Below, in pieces: positions 52,350-62,497 of a DNA stretch of 64,000 nt (positions within the stretch are counted from its first letter, which is position 1; the number at the start of each line of letters is the position of its first letter). The notes beneath the pieces are model-generated. The model saw only the letters and a program-made list of their open reading frames with translations, was not told the origin of the DNA and made no database searches. The DNA comes from Haloarculaceae archaeon H-GB1-1 (GTDB taxonomy: Archaea; Halobacteriota; Halobacteria; Halobacteriales; Haloarculaceae), in the NCBI GenBank assembly GCA_029688825.1, contig JARUKX010000009.1, positions 1 to 64,000 on the forward strand, in the 5' to 3' direction. Made by a program: the position numbers and the translations under genes.

Positions 52350-53003
52350 ATGAACAGGGACGTCCCCGCCTGCATCGAGCACACGGTCCTCGGCCCCGAG
52401 ACGACGCCCGCCGACGTCCAGTCGGTGCTTGACGACGCCATCGAGTACGGCATGAAGGCCTGCATCCCGCCGTGCTATCTCGGCGAGGCTGCGTCGTACG
52501 CGCCCACGGTGGAGGTCTCGACCGTCGTGGGCTTCCCGCACGGCCAGCACGCTCCCGAAGCGAAGGCGGAAGAAGCGCGCCTCGCCTGGGAGGACGACGC
52601 CGACGAACTCGACGTCGTCGCCAACCTCGGCCTGCTTCGGGCCGGCGAGGACGAACGGTACCGGAGCGATATCGCCGAGGTCGTCGCCGCGGTCCCGATT
52701 CCGGTCAAGGTCATCATCGAGACGCCGCTGCTGAGAGACGAGGCAGAGAAACGCCGCGCCTGCGAACTCGTCACCGACGCGGGCGCGGACTTCCTCAAGA
52801 CCGCGACCGGCTTCTCCGACGGCGGCGCGACCGTCGAAGACGTCTCCCTGATGAGCGACTACCTCCCGGTGAAGGCCAGCGGCGGCGTCGGCTCGTGGGA
52901 GCAGGCGAAAGCCATGTTCGACGCCGGGGCCGAGCGCATCGGCGCGTCCTCCGGCGTCGATATCGTCGAGGGGTACCGCGAGGCTCACCCCGAGTCGACC
53001 TGA
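52350..53003 (+). CDS. deoC: Deoxyribose-phosphate aldolase
   Basis: DeoC cleaves 2-deoxyribose 5-phosphate to glyceraldehyde 3-phosphate and acetaldehyde, feeding nucleoside sugar into glycolysis. The 217-aa TIM-barrel protein has the motifs [11 protein letters not shown] (50-60), [10 protein letters not shown] with the proton-relay Lys, and [10 protein letters not shown] with the Schiff-base Lys. Length matches archaeal DeoC. The start is ATG 52350, following a TATA-like TTTATGC about 30 bases upstream. Uridine phosphorylase is encoded close by on the other strand. Confidence 0.94.
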   Translation: MNRDVPACIEHTVLGPETTPADVQSVLDDAIEYGMKACIPPCYLGEAASYAPTVEVSTVVGFPHGQHAPEAKAEEARLAWEDDADELDVVANLGLLRAGEDERYRSDIAEVVAAVPIPVKVIIETPLLRDEAEKRRACELVTDAGADFLKTATGFSDGGATVEDVSLMSDYLPVKASGGVGSWEQAKAMFDAGAERIGASSGVDIVEGYREAHPEST

Positions 53004-53057
53004 GCGCCTCGTCGATTCGTCGCCCTTTTGCTCTCCCGGGCGATAGCGACGGTAGGA

Positions 53058-54308
53058 ATGGCCCGGTATCACATCGAGACGTACGGCTGCACCTCCAACC
53101 GAGGTGAGAGCCGGCAGATCGAGCAGGCGCTCCGCGAGGGTGGCCACCACCCCGCCGAGGGACCCGAGGAGGCCGACGTGGCCATCCTCAACACCTGCAC
53201 CGTGGTCGAGAAGACCGAGCGCAACATGCTCGAACGGGCCAAAGAACTCGAAGACGAGACGGCCGACCTGGTCGTCACCGGCTGTATGGCGCTCGCACAG
53301 GGCGAGCAGTTCCGCGACGCCGGCGTCGACGCCGACGTCCTCCACTGGGACGACGTGCCCCAACAGGTGCTCAACGGCGAGTGCCCGACGGTCACGCCGG
53401 ACACCGAACCCGTCCTCGACGGCGTCGTCGGCATCCTCCCCATCGCCCGCGGCTGTATGAGCGACTGCTCGTACTGCATCACGAAGCACGCGACGGGCAA
53501 GATAGACTCACCGCCGGTCGAGGAGAACGTCGAGAAGGCACGCGCGCTCGTCCATGCAGGCGCGAAGGAGATTCGCATCACCGGCCAGGACACTGGCGTC
53601 TACGGCTGGGAAGAGGGCGAACGGAAGCTCCACACGCTGCTGGAACGCATCTGCGACATCGACGGTGAGTTCCGCGTCCGCGTCGGGATGGCCAACCCGA
53701 AGGGCGTCCACGGCATCCGCGATGAACTGGCCGACGTGTTCGCCGAGCACGACGAGCTGTACAACTTCCTGCACGCGCCCGTCCAGAGCGGGTCCAACGA
53801 CGTCCTCGGCGACATGCGTCGCCAGCACCAGGTCGGCGAGTACCTCGAAGTCGTCGAGACCTTCGACGAGGCACTCGACTACTGGACCCTCTCGACGGAC
53901 TTCATCGTCGGCTTCCCGTCCGAGACCGACGAGGACTTCCAGGAGTCGATGGCCCTCCTGCGGGAGACGCGCCCCGAGAAGATCAACGTCACCCGCTTCT
54001 CGAAGCGGCCGGGCACGGACGCGGCGAAGATGAAAGGGCTCGGCGGCCAGACGAAGAAGGACCGTTCGAAGGCGATGTCCGAGCTGAAGATGGAGGTCAT
54101 GGGCGACGCCTACGAAGCCATGGTGGGCGAGGAGCGCGAGGTCCTGCTCGTCGAGGACGGCACCGACGAGTCGCTGGTCGGCTACGACGAGGCCTACCGA
54201 CAGGTCGTCATCGCCGACGCCGAGGACCGCGGCCTCGAAGTCGGCGACTTCGTCGACGTCGAGATTACGTCCCACAACACGGTGTACGCCTTCGGCGAGC
54301 CGGTCTGA
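53058..54308 (+). CDS. tRNA methylthiotransferase (archaeal CDKAL1/MtaB-like)
   Basis: This radical-SAM enzyme adds a methylthio group to t6A37 in tRNA, giving ms2t6A. The 416-aa protein has the auxiliary-cluster cysteines Cys11, Cys47 and Cys76, the radical-SAM motif CMSDCSYC (133-140, C-x3-C-x2-C), ITGQDTGVYGW, VGFPSETDEDF and a C-terminal TRAM-like part. The archaeal/eukaryotic subgroup acts on ANN-decoding tRNAs. ATG at 53058 gives the family's start MARYHIETYGC; a longer frame from 53028 does not. Confidence 0.95.
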   Translation: MARYHIETYGCTSNRGESRQIEQALREGGHHPAEGPEEADVAILNTCTVVEKTERNMLERAKELEDETADLVVTGCMALAQGEQFRDAGVDADVLHWDDVPQQVLNGECPTVTPDTEPVLDGVVGILPIARGCMSDCSYCITKHATGKIDSPPVEENVEKARALVHAGAKEIRITGQDTGVYGWEEGERKLHTLLERICDIDGEFRVRVGMANPKGVHGIRDELADVFAEHDELYNFLHAPVQSGSNDVLGDMRRQHQVGEYLEVVETFDEALDYWTLSTDFIVGFPSETDEDFQESMALLRETRPEKINVTRFSKRPGTDAAKMKGLGGQTKKDRSKAMSELKMEVMGDAYEAMVGEEREVLLVEDGTDESLVGYDEAYRQVVIADAEDRGLEVGDFVDVEITSHNTVYAFGEPV

Positions 54309-54318
54309 CCCGGACCGC

Positions 54319-54975
54319 TCACAGCAACAAGTGGCGGTTCAGGTAGAGGACCGCCGGCAGGACGCTCGCCAACGCGATTTTCAGGTCCACGTCTCGGACC
54401 GTCGCGAGTGAGGTCGCCCACAGATAGCCCGCCCAGACCGTCGCACCGACGTTGAGGTACTGGGTCGCCCGGACGTACGGCGTCTGCTGGACGGCCTGCC
54501 AGAAGCGCTCGGTCTCGGCGACGGTCTCCGGATGGGCGACGACCTGCGTCCCAACCACCATCATGGCGAACCAGACGAGCCCCGACAGCGCGACCGGGAG
54601 GAACCCCCACCCGCCGAGCCACAGCAGGGTGGTCGCCTCCCGTCTGTCGAACGTCCATCCGTCCCCGGAGAAGGGCGTCGTCAGCAGGTAGAACACGACG
54701 ACGAAGACGATCCAGTAGACGTAGATGTGCCCGAAGCTGACGATGGTGCCCCGGAGGAGTCTGACCGGGACCTCCACGACGGTTCGGCCGAGCGCGTACG
54801 CCAGCGACTCCTGTTCGGGAAACAGCGAGTACGAGATGAGCAACAGCGAACCCAGGAGCGTACTCAGCCCCGCTGCTCCCACGACGACGGCCGGCTGAAG
54901 CCGCCGCGGCGAGGAGGACTCGACCGCGAAGAACGACCGCGGGTTCGACACGAGCGTCCGGAGGGACCACATCAT
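54319..54975 (-). CDS. YIP1-type haloarchaeal membrane protein
   Basis: The 218-aa protein has five hydrophobic segments and a cytoplasmic N-terminus with LVSNPRSFF, as in Yip1/YIPF-like integral membrane proteins that are frequent in haloarchaea. YWIVFVVVFYLL, LLWLGGWGFLPV and LATVRDVDLKIALAS are family-like. The first ATG is 54975 (a second directly follows); an earlier TTG would add eight residues. The function is unknown; in eukaryotes relatives handle vesicle traffic. Confidence 0.75.
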   Translation of the reverse strand: MMWSLRTLVSNPRSFFAVESSSPRRLQPAVVVGAAGLSTLLGSLLLISYSLFPEQESLAYALGRTVVEVPVRLLRGTIVSFGHIYVYWIVFVVVFYLLTTPFSGDGWTFDRREATTLLWLGGWGFLPVALSGLVWFAMMVVGTQVVAHPETVAETERFWQAVQQTPYVRATQYLNVGATVWAGYLWATSLATVRDVDLKIALASVLPAVLYLNRHLLL

Positions 54976-55146
54976 CGGCCCCTCGAAGCGACCCGTCAAA
55001 GCTCCTGCGTTCCGGTCCGCCCCCGGAGCAGAGTTTCCGAGTCAGAAACGTTCCCCTGCCGTTTTTTATACGACGGCCCGCAGTGAGTCACGAGTGCGAC
55101 GTATAGTGACCGAGGCCACGCGGCGGCTGTCAGCCCGACAGACCAG

Positions 55147-55494
55147 ATGAGCGATGCCAGCGAACTCGACGCGGTCGTCGACCTCCTCGACGACGAGTAC
55201 GCACGCGCCATCCTCAGGGCGACGAGCGTGCAAGCGCTCTCGGCCGAGGAACTGAGCGAGCAGTGCGACATGTCGCCACCAACCGTCTATCGCCGGCTCG
55301 ACCGCCTCCGCGAGCACGACCTCGTGGCTGCCCAACAGCAACTCGATCCGGACGGCCACCACTACGAGGTGTACACGGCGTGTCTCTCGCGAGTCACCAT
55401 CGACCTCGACGACGGCGACTTCGACCTCGACGTCGAGCGCACGGACCAGGACGCGGCCGACAGATTCACTGACCTCTTCGAGACGCTCCAATGA
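55147..55494 (+). CDS. Winged-helix (ArsR-like) regulator
   Basis: The 115-aa protein has a winged helix at about 1-75: VVDLLDDEYARAILRAT, the recognition helix SPPTVYRRLDRLREHDLV and a wing. A C-terminal strand/helix follows. It overlaps the next gene by 4 bases and probably regulates it. Such HTH plus small membrane protein pairs are recurrent in haloarchaea and resemble a sensor/regulator couple. Confidence 0.85.
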   Translation: MSDASELDAVVDLLDDEYARAILRATSVQALSAEELSEQCDMSPPTVYRRLDRLREHDLVAAQQQLDPDGHHYEVYTACLSRVTIDLDDGDFDLDVERTDQDAADRFTDLFETLQ

Positions 55495-55817
55495 TCCCAC
55501 TCACCACACAGTCGGCGGTCGCGACTCCGGCCAGCACGCTGGTCAGCCTGCTCCTGTTTCTGGGGCTCGTCGTGTCGATGGTGGTGTCCGTCGTCGTCGT
55601 CGCGAAGGGCGTCGGGAGCTATCGAGCGACGGGCGATCCGGCGATCCTCGGGCTCTCCACGGGCATCCTCCTGCTGAGCGGCGCGCCGATCTTCCTGAAC
55701 GTCGTCCTCGCCACGTCGACCGGACTGGACAGCGCCGTCGTCAGCACGCTCGCGGACGGTCTGCGGCTGATGGGACTGCTGGTCGTCCTCTACGTCATCT
55801 ACAACACAGGCCGATGA
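55491..55817 (+). CDS. DUF7521-like 3-TM protein
   Basis: The 108-aa protein has three hydrophobic segments at about 15-41, 49-73 and 83-105. GVGSYRATGDPAILGLSTGILLLSGAP is the recognisable family core. It is translationally coupled to the upstream winged-helix gene and resembles the third gene of the cluster, so it may sense membrane conditions and act on the regulator. Function unknown. Confidence 0.75.
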   Translation: MIPLTTQSAVATPASTLVSLLLFLGLVVSMVVSVVVVAKGVGSYRATGDPAILGLSTGILLLSGAPIFLNVVLATSTGLDSAVVSTLADGLRLMGLLVVLYVIYNTGR

Positions 55818-55866
55818 AACGAACACCACCGACCGACCGACTCGACGGGCGTCCAACTGACGAGCG

Positions 55867-56211
55867 ATGGCGCAGTCCGGATCCCGAGGACGACCGCGAA
55901 TCTACAGCGGGGTGGCAGCCGTGAGTCTCGGCCTCTGGTCTCTCGGCGCGCTCTCGGTCGCGGCGGCGATGGCGACGGCGCTACTCGGCACGTTCGTCGC
56001 CTACCAGAGTTACCGCGGGTACAGACGGAACGGCAGCCGTCCGATGCTGTTCCTGGCCGCCGGTATCGCGCTGTTGACCGTCGTCCCGTTCGTCTTGCGA
56101 ACGGTGGTCGTCCGTTCAGGGTTCGCGAGTACGACCGGTGGCGCGCTCGTCTCCCAGACGGCCGGACTCGTCGGTATCGTGGTGTTGCTGTACGCGCTGA
56201 CGAGAGCGTGA
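55867..56211 (+). CDS. DUF7521-like 3-TM protein, second copy
   Basis: The 114-aa protein has three hydrophobic segments at about 12-45, 57-80 and 88-110. The core GTFVAYQSYRGYRRNGSRPMLFLAAGIALLTVVPF parallels the previous protein (Y-R-a-x-G/n-x-x-x-L-x-x-G). It looks like a diverged paralogue and follows it by 49 bases. Its basic loop could contact anionic lipid. Role unknown. Confidence 0.72.
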   Translation: MAQSGSRGRPRIYSGVAAVSLGLWSLGALSVAAAMATALLGTFVAYQSYRGYRRNGSRPMLFLAAGIALLTVVPFVLRTVVVRSGFASTTGGALVSQTAGLVGIVVLLYALTRA

Positions 56212-56394
56212 AGCGGCGCACGGTGTGGAGGGCCGAGCGCAGCGGGAAACGATGGTTGGGTGGGGAGAGGGGATTCCGGCGTACTGACCGGGGAGCGGAC
56301 AGTATCGGCCGTGAGCCAGCGGCGAGGTAGCGGGAATGAACCTGACTGGCTCCAGCAGAACGTGCAGCCGGGAATTCCATAAAAGGGAGTCGAG

Positions 56395-56417
56395 GCTTTC
56401 CACGCCGGAAAGCGTGG
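56395..56417. terminator. Two mutually exclusive hairpins after the CDF gene
   Basis: GCTTTCC (56395-56401) pairs with GGAAAGC (56407-56413). Alternatively CCACGC (56400-56405) pairs with GCGTGG (56412-56417). The stems overlap, so only one can form. The site is 15-35 bases beyond the end of the CDF gene (minus strand) and may terminate it. Nothing else is recognisable in 56212-56431. Confidence 0.4.
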
Positions 56418-56431
56418 CAAAGTGTTTTATA

Positions 56432-57352
56432 CTATCGTCGGAAGTCGGCGAGGCGGTCGACCTCGTCGTCCTCCTTCCACTCCCCCAGTTCCTTCGGGTC
56501 GATGTGGACGAACACGTCGTCTATCTCCGGTATCTGCCGTATCGCGTCCATCACCTCGGTCTCGATGTCGTGGGCTTCGAGCAGCGTCCGGTCGCCTTCG
56601 ACCTCGATGTGGAGGCTCACGTCTATCTCCGGACCGACGTAGTGGGCGATGACGTCGTGGGCACCCTCCACCTCGGGGTGTTCCAGCGCTCGACGGACGA
56701 TATCGCGTCGTAGTTCCTCGGGTGGTGCCGCCCCGACGAGGTAGTCGACGTTGTCCCTGACGACCTCGATTCCCGAGTAGACGATGCCCACAGCGACGAC
56801 GAGTGCGGAGAGCGGGTCGAGCAGTGGGACGCCGAGCGCTGCACCGACGACACCGAACATCGCCGCACCCGCGGTCAGGATGTCGTTCCGGTTGTCCAGC
56901 GCGGTCGCGATCAGCGCGGGCGAGTTGTACTCCCGGCTGGTGGCCAGACAGTACCGATACAGCAGGTACTTCGCCACCGCCGCCAGCGCGAGGACGGCGA
57001 TCGCGACTGGCTGGCGCGTCACCGTCGGCGTCGTCCCCGACAACAGCGTCGACGCGGACTGCCAGAGAACCGCACCACCACCGGCGAACATGCCCAGTGC
57101 GACGAACAGGCCGACGAACGGCTCGATTCGCTCGTGGCCGTGCGGGTGCTCGAAGTCTGGCGGTTGGGTCGTCAGATAGAGTCCGGCGACGATGACCAGG
57201 CTGTACGCCGTGTCCGCGAGGCTGTTGACCGCCTCGGAACCGACGGCGAGGCTGCCGGTCTGGGACCACACCACGCCCTTCAACAGCGCCAGTCCGGCGT
57301 TGACCGCGAGCACGACCAGGCCGACTCGGCGGAGCGCGGTACGGCGTGCCAT
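56432..57352 (-). CDS. Cation diffusion facilitator (CDF) metal transporter
   Basis: CDF proteins export divalent metals such as Zn, Fe or Mn against a proton gradient. The 306-aa protein has six hydrophobic segments with site residues in TM2 (EAVNSLADT) and TM5 (LDNRNDILT), the loop HPHGHERIEP, and a cytoplasmic C-terminal domain with VEGAHDVIAHYVGPEIDVSLHIEV. Asn replaces the first residue of the usual H/D-x3-D in TM2, so metal choice is uncertain. ATG at 57352. Confidence 0.93.
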   Translation of the reverse strand: MARRTALRRVGLVVLAVNAGLALLKGVVWSQTGSLAVGSEAVNSLADTAYSLVIVAGLYLTTQPPDFEHPHGHERIEPFVGLFVALGMFAGGGAVLWQSASTLLSGTTPTVTRQPVAIAVLALAAVAKYLLYRYCLATSREYNSPALIATALDNRNDILTAGAAMFGVVGAALGVPLLDPLSALVVAVGIVYSGIEVVRDNVDYLVGAAPPEELRRDIVRRALEHPEVEGAHDVIAHYVGPEIDVSLHIEVEGDRTLLEAHDIETEVMDAIRQIPEIDDVFVHIDPKELGEWKEDDEVDRLADFRR

Positions 57353-57430
57353 CGAACCGCGATTGGCGGCCAGCCCTAAAGGGGCTTTCCGTCGGCCGGC
57401 ACTCCCAGTGACAGGTCGAATGCCGTCGAC

Positions 57431-58000
57431 TCAGTCGATGCGGACCGCGTCGTCGTCGCCGACGACGGTCGTTCCAGCCTGGGAAGCGAACGCATCGTGG
57501 AGCCGTTCGTAGGTGTCTTCGACAGCCTCGACGATGACCTTCGTATCGCTGACGACCGGCATGAAGTTCGTGTCGCCCGACCACCGGGGGACCACGTGCG
57601 TGTGCAGGTGGTCGTCGATCGAACCGCCCGCGGCACTGCCGCCGAGGTTCAGCCCCGCGTTGTAGCCATCCGGTCCCATCGCCTCGTCGAGGGCGTCGAA
57701 CGTCCGCTGTTTCAGTCGCGAGTGGTCCAGCAGCACCTCGTCGTCGAGGTCACGATAGTCCCCGGTGTGTTCGTAGGGGATGATCATCACGTGACCCGGA
57801 TTGTACGGATAGTTGTTCAGGAGGACGAACGAGTGCTCGCCGCGAGCGACGACGTTGTGCGCTCTGTCCTCATCCTTCGCTGGCAGTTCGCAGAAAACGC
57901 ACTCCTCGACCTCCGGGTTCTTGTCCGGTCGTTCCACCCACTGCATCCGCCACGGCGCGAAGACCTGTTCCATGTCGGCAGGGTTCGGGGGCACGGACAT
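57431..58000 (-). CDS. HIT-family hydrolase
   Basis: The 189-aa protein has the zinc CVFC pair (about 35-38), NNYPYNPGHVMIIPYEH and the catalytic triad of histidines DDHLHTHVVPRW (HxHxH). These nucleotide hydrolases/transferases act on dinucleotides, adenylyl conjugates or similar. The first ATG is 58000, but Met10 (57973) starting MEQVFAPWRMQW looks like the family start. A TATA-like GATATTTGG lies about 70 bases before the first ATG. Confidence 0.92.
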   Translation of the reverse strand: MSVPPNPADMEQVFAPWRMQWVERPDKNPEVEECVFCELPAKDEDRAHNVVARGEHSFVLLNNYPYNPGHVMIIPYEHTGDYRDLDDEVLLDHSRLKQRTFDALDEAMGPDGYNAGLNLGGSAAGGSIDDHLHTHVVPRWSGDTNFMPVVSDTKVIVEAVEDTYERLHDAFASQAGTTVVGDDDAVRID

Positions 58001-58231
58001 AACGACTTCCCTCTGGCGTCAGACGGCGAGTATCATCGGAGAGAGTGTGGAGCAACCCTGGGACCCCTCCAAATATCACAGATGATATGTGGAGAGGTAG
58101 CACGGTGAAAGTCGTGCCGATTTCGTCTGTTTTAGCCCGATTTTCCCATCGCCGTCTTGCGATAAACGGTTCAAAAACGGTTCCGAACGTTGCCGGGTGT
58201 TTATTGGGTCAGCCGGGAATTCTCAGGTAAG

Positions 58232-58429
58232 ATGGCATCCAAACCGCGGATGAACGAGTTCACGGAAACGTGCGAGTGCTGCGAGCGGACGACGCCTCAC
58301 AGCGTGTCCGTCCGTCTCCGAACCGAGAGCACGAAACCGGATAACGCCCAGTTCTCCAGGGAGCCCTACCGCGTCGCCGAGTGCCGGGTTTGTGGTACCG
58401 TCACAGAAACCCGGATGAACAACGCGTAG
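58232..58429 (+). CDS. Small zinc-binding haloarchaeal protein (DUF7835-like)
   Basis: The 65-aa protein has CECCERTTPH and CRVCG as two knuckles of a zinc site, with SREPYRVAE conserved between them and MNNA at the end. It is a known small haloarchaeal zinc-finger type of unknown role. A TTTATTGGG tract lies about 35 bases before the ATG at 58232. The region 58001-58231 holds promoter-like AT tracts and short dyads but no gene. Confidence 0.8.
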   Translation: MASKPRMNEFTETCECCERTTPHSVSVRLRTESTKPDNAQFSREPYRVAECRVCGTVTETRMNNA

Positions 58430-58551
58430 GGACGACGCGGATTCCGGCCTGAACTCCCTCTTCTCGCCAATTATATTCTCTGATAATCGCAAGGAGAGCG
58501 TCGGAAACTGTCGACCGCCGAGAACCGCCGCTCGCTACGCTCGCTGTCGAA

Positions 58552-59445
58552 TCAGGAGCGCGTCGTTACTTCACAGCCGTCTTCGGTCACGATGATGGTG
58601 TGCTCCTTCTGGCTGACGAGTTCGCCGTCGTCCTCCTTGAGCACGGGGTAGCCGTGGACCATGTCGCGCTGTTTGAGACGACGAAGCGCCATCTCGGCCC
58701 GTGGGACGTCGAGCCAGCGGCGCGCGAACGGGAGCGTCTTGAACTCGTCGGTGATCTGTTCGAGGGCCTTGCGCGCCGCGCGGTCGCGGATGGAGCCCTC
58801 GCGTTCGAGGGCGAAGATCTCCTCGTCGCTCCCTTCCTGAACCTTGCCGCCGCCGGTCGTCGCGAACGGTTCGATGGCGACGACCTGGCCGACTTCGAGT
58901 TCGACGCTCTGGGAGACAGCTCGGTTCGGGATGTTCGGGGGGATGTGCTGTTGGTAGTGGCCGAGTCCGTGTCCGGTGAGGTTGACGACCGGGTTGTAGC
59001 CGTAGCCGTCGATGACCTCCTCGACCGCCGCGCCGATATCGCCGGTCTCGACGCCGGGTTCGACGAGATCGATGGCCGCCTCCAGCGCCTCCTCGGAGGC
59101 GTCGACGAGGTCCGCGTTTCCGGAGAGGTCGACGGTGACCGCGGTGTCGGCCAACCACCCGTCGACGCTGACGCCGATGTCGAGGTTCACCATGTCCTCG
59201 CCGAACGTGGACTCGTCGTCCGGTGCCGGCGTCGCGTGGGCCGCCTCCTCGTCGATGCTGATGTTCACCGGGAACGCGGGTTCGCCGCCGAGTTCTCGGA
59301 TCCGGTCTTCGGCCCACTCCGCGACTTCGAGATGGCTGACCCCCACGTCGACCATCTCCGCGGCGTCGTCGCGGACCTCGGCGAGTATCTCGCCGGCCTC
59401 ACGGTGTTTCTCGTACTTCTCGTCCGAGAAGTCTACGTCACTCAT
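58552..59445 (-). CDS. map: Methionine aminopeptidase, type II
   Basis: The enzyme removes the start methionine from new proteins. The 297-aa archaeal/eukaryotic type II protein has the pita-bread fold with metal ligands in NLDIGVSVDGWLADTAVTVD (two Asp), the His in LTGHGLGHYQQH, a Glu in VAIEPFATTG, and a final Glu in SQKEHTIIV. The helical insertion that defines type II lies after TTGGGKV. Unlike the M24 protein at 38 kb, the whole ligand set is present. Start ATG at 59445 (MSDVDFSDEKY). Confidence 0.95.
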   Translation of the reverse strand: MSDVDFSDEKYEKHREAGEILAEVRDDAAEMVDVGVSHLEVAEWAEDRIRELGGEPAFPVNISIDEEAAHATPAPDDESTFGEDMVNLDIGVSVDGWLADTAVTVDLSGNADLVDASEEALEAAIDLVEPGVETGDIGAAVEEVIDGYGYNPVVNLTGHGLGHYQQHIPPNIPNRAVSQSVELEVGQVVAIEPFATTGGGKVQEGSDEEIFALEREGSIRDRAARKALEQITDEFKTLPFARRWLDVPRAEMALRRLKQRDMVHGYPVLKEDDGELVSQKEHTIIVTEDGCEVTTRS

Positions 59446-59483
59446 ACCACCGGGTTCGACGGTCCACACATTAGGGTTTGCCG

Positions 59484-60347
59484 TTAGATGTTGGACGAGT
59501 TCGCGGTCCGGCTCGTCTGCATCCCCGGGCTGTCGTACGCCGACCCGACGTCCCCGTCCGGCGTCAGAACGATGATGCCAACGTCGCCGTCGGAGTGGTC
59601 GGTGAAGTAGTCGATAGCCGCGTCCGCGGCCGCCTGCGCGTCGTGGCCGTCCGCCAGGTACTCGACCGCCACACGGGAGAGCGTGACGCGAGCGATGTCC
59701 TCGCCCGCACCCGTGGCGCTCGCACCACCCGCGGGCGTGGCGTAGAATCCGGACCCGATCTGTGGGACGTCGCCGACGCGACCGGCGAGCGCACACCAGC
59801 GGCCACCGGTCGACGTTGCCGCAGCGACCGTCTCGCCGTCCGACGCCACCGCGCCCACCGTATCGGTGCCGCCGAACTGCTCGCGGACCCACCGCAGGTG
59901 CTCTCTCGGCGACCCCTCGGGCGGCGAGAGCGACTGCCACCGCTCGCGGGTCGTCGCGGTCCACAGGTCGACGTCTGTGGCAACCTCGAAGTCGGCCGCG
60001 AGGTCGACCGCGTGATCACTCGCGAGGAGGACGTGTGGCGTCTCCGAATGGACGACGCGAGCCACCTCGACGGCGTGCTCGACGCCCGGCATGGAACAGG
60101 CCGCGCCCACCTCCCGGTCGCTCGTCATCAGTCCCGCGTCGGTTCGGATGGTGCCGTCGCTCTGGACCGCGCTTCCGGTCCCGGCGTTGAACCGGGGGTT
60201 CGACTCCAGAACGCGGACCGTCTCCACGACCGCCTCGATGGGCATCGTCGCCGTTCGACCCCGCTCGACCGCCTCGTCGAGTACCTCCCGTCTCGGTTCC
60301 GGTTCGTCCGGGTCACTGCCAGCGCCGCCGTGAGCGACCACGTGCAT
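59484..60347 (-). CDS. Isoaspartyl peptidase/L-asparaginase (Ntn hydrolase)
   Basis: The 287-aa precursor self-cleaves before Thr163 (sequence TD-TVGAVASDGETVAAATSTGG), making the catalytic N-terminal Thr. HGGAG at the start and FNAGTGSAV are family marks, and STGG forms the substrate pocket. It removes isoaspartyl residues or hydrolyses asparagine, which matters for long-lived proteins. The ATG at 60347 has CCATATTTGG about 25-30 bases upstream on its strand, a leaderless promoter. Confidence 0.9.
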   Translation of the reverse strand: MHVVAHGGAGSDPDEPEPRREVLDEAVERGRTATMPIEAVVETVRVLESNPRFNAGTGSAVQSDGTIRTDAGLMTSDREVGAACSMPGVEHAVEVARVVHSETPHVLLASDHAVDLAADFEVATDVDLWTATTRERWQSLSPPEGSPREHLRWVREQFGGTDTVGAVASDGETVAAATSTGGRWCALAGRVGDVPQIGSGFYATPAGGASATGAGEDIARVTLSRVAVEYLADGHDAQAAADAAIDYFTDHSDGDVGIIVLTPDGDVGSAYDSPGMQTSRTANSSNI

Positions 60348-60568
60348 GCAGGTCCCATCGGCTTCCTGGCCCAAATATGGTCCCGTCGATGAGCGCAGGT
60401 GCTCGCTACACGGCAGTCCGTCTGACGGCCTCACGAGCGGCGTGGCAGTCCGGACCGGGATTCGAGGCTGTCCAAGAATAGTGCAAAGAAAGCCACAGTA
60501 ATACACTTTCCGGTGTCAAATATGCGGAAAGCGGCAGGCCTTTACTTGCGCTGGGCGACCGCCTACCT

Positions 60569-61846
<1,278 letters not shown>

Positions 61847-61902
61847 GCCGCCGGATAACCCTCAGAACACCATTTTTCGACCGACCGTGACCCGGCGAGC
61901 GG

Positions 61903-62241
61903 TCAGTCCATCCAGTCCGGATTCGCCCGCGGCGGGCTGAACACGTCGATGCCCGCGGCGGGTTCGTCGTCCCTGTTCTCGGCAGCGTGCGGTTCGTCGC
62001 CGGGTATCCGGTAGGAATCGCCGTCGCTCACCTCGATCTCTTCGCCGTCGACCTCGAAGACCAGACGCCCTTCGAGCAGGTAGCCGACCTGTTCGTGCGG
62101 GTGGCTGTGTTGCGGAAGTGTCGCCCCCGGTTCGACGTGGAAGTGCTGGACGCTCATCTCCTCGCCGGCGACCAACTGGGTCAGGTGGACGCCGTCGACG
62201 ACTTCGACCGTCTCGCTCGCAGCGTGGGACAGGCGCTCCAT
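61903..62241 (-). CDS. Cupin-domain protein
   Basis: The 112-aa single cupin has the metal motifs HFHVEPGATLPQHSHPHEQVGYLLEG (split over about 32-57) and a second with PGDEPHAAEN (about 80-89). The His/His/Glu/His set is complete, so it probably binds a metal ion. The function may be enzymatic or sensory and is not evident. The ATG at 62241 is used because the longer frame upstream lacks similarity. Confidence 0.85.
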   Translation of the reverse strand: MERLSHAASETVEVVDGVHLTQLVAGEEMSVQHFHVEPGATLPQHSHPHEQVGYLLEGRLVFEVDGEEIEVSDGDSYRIPGDEPHAAENRDDEPAAGIDVFSPPRANPDWMD

Positions 62242-62497
62242 GCGCCGACCAACGACCGGCCGCGACCTAAGCGTTCGGCCCGTCGGCTGTCGGTTCGACG
62301 TCCCGCCGGGACACGCAACGTCGCCCAACCGCAGGACGGTACGACCGACGCTTCACCCCGACCAGGCCGACCGACCTCCCGGACCGGGCGGGGCTTTCGA
62401 GGTGTGTGTCCCAGTCACGCCGTTCGCAGTCCCGGAAGCACAGCCCAGTGATGCATGGACCCGAACGTTCAAACCCCAGAGCGACCCAGAAGCGACC

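Noticed and set aside
56212-56394. Possible small RNA driven by TCCATAAAAGG
   Set aside because: Only one TATA-like tract and no clear fold beyond the terminator hairpins; support too thin.
62242-62497. Searched for a structured RNA in this 256-base gap
   Set aside because: No tRNA, SRP or RNase P-like fold and no strong inverted repeat seen.
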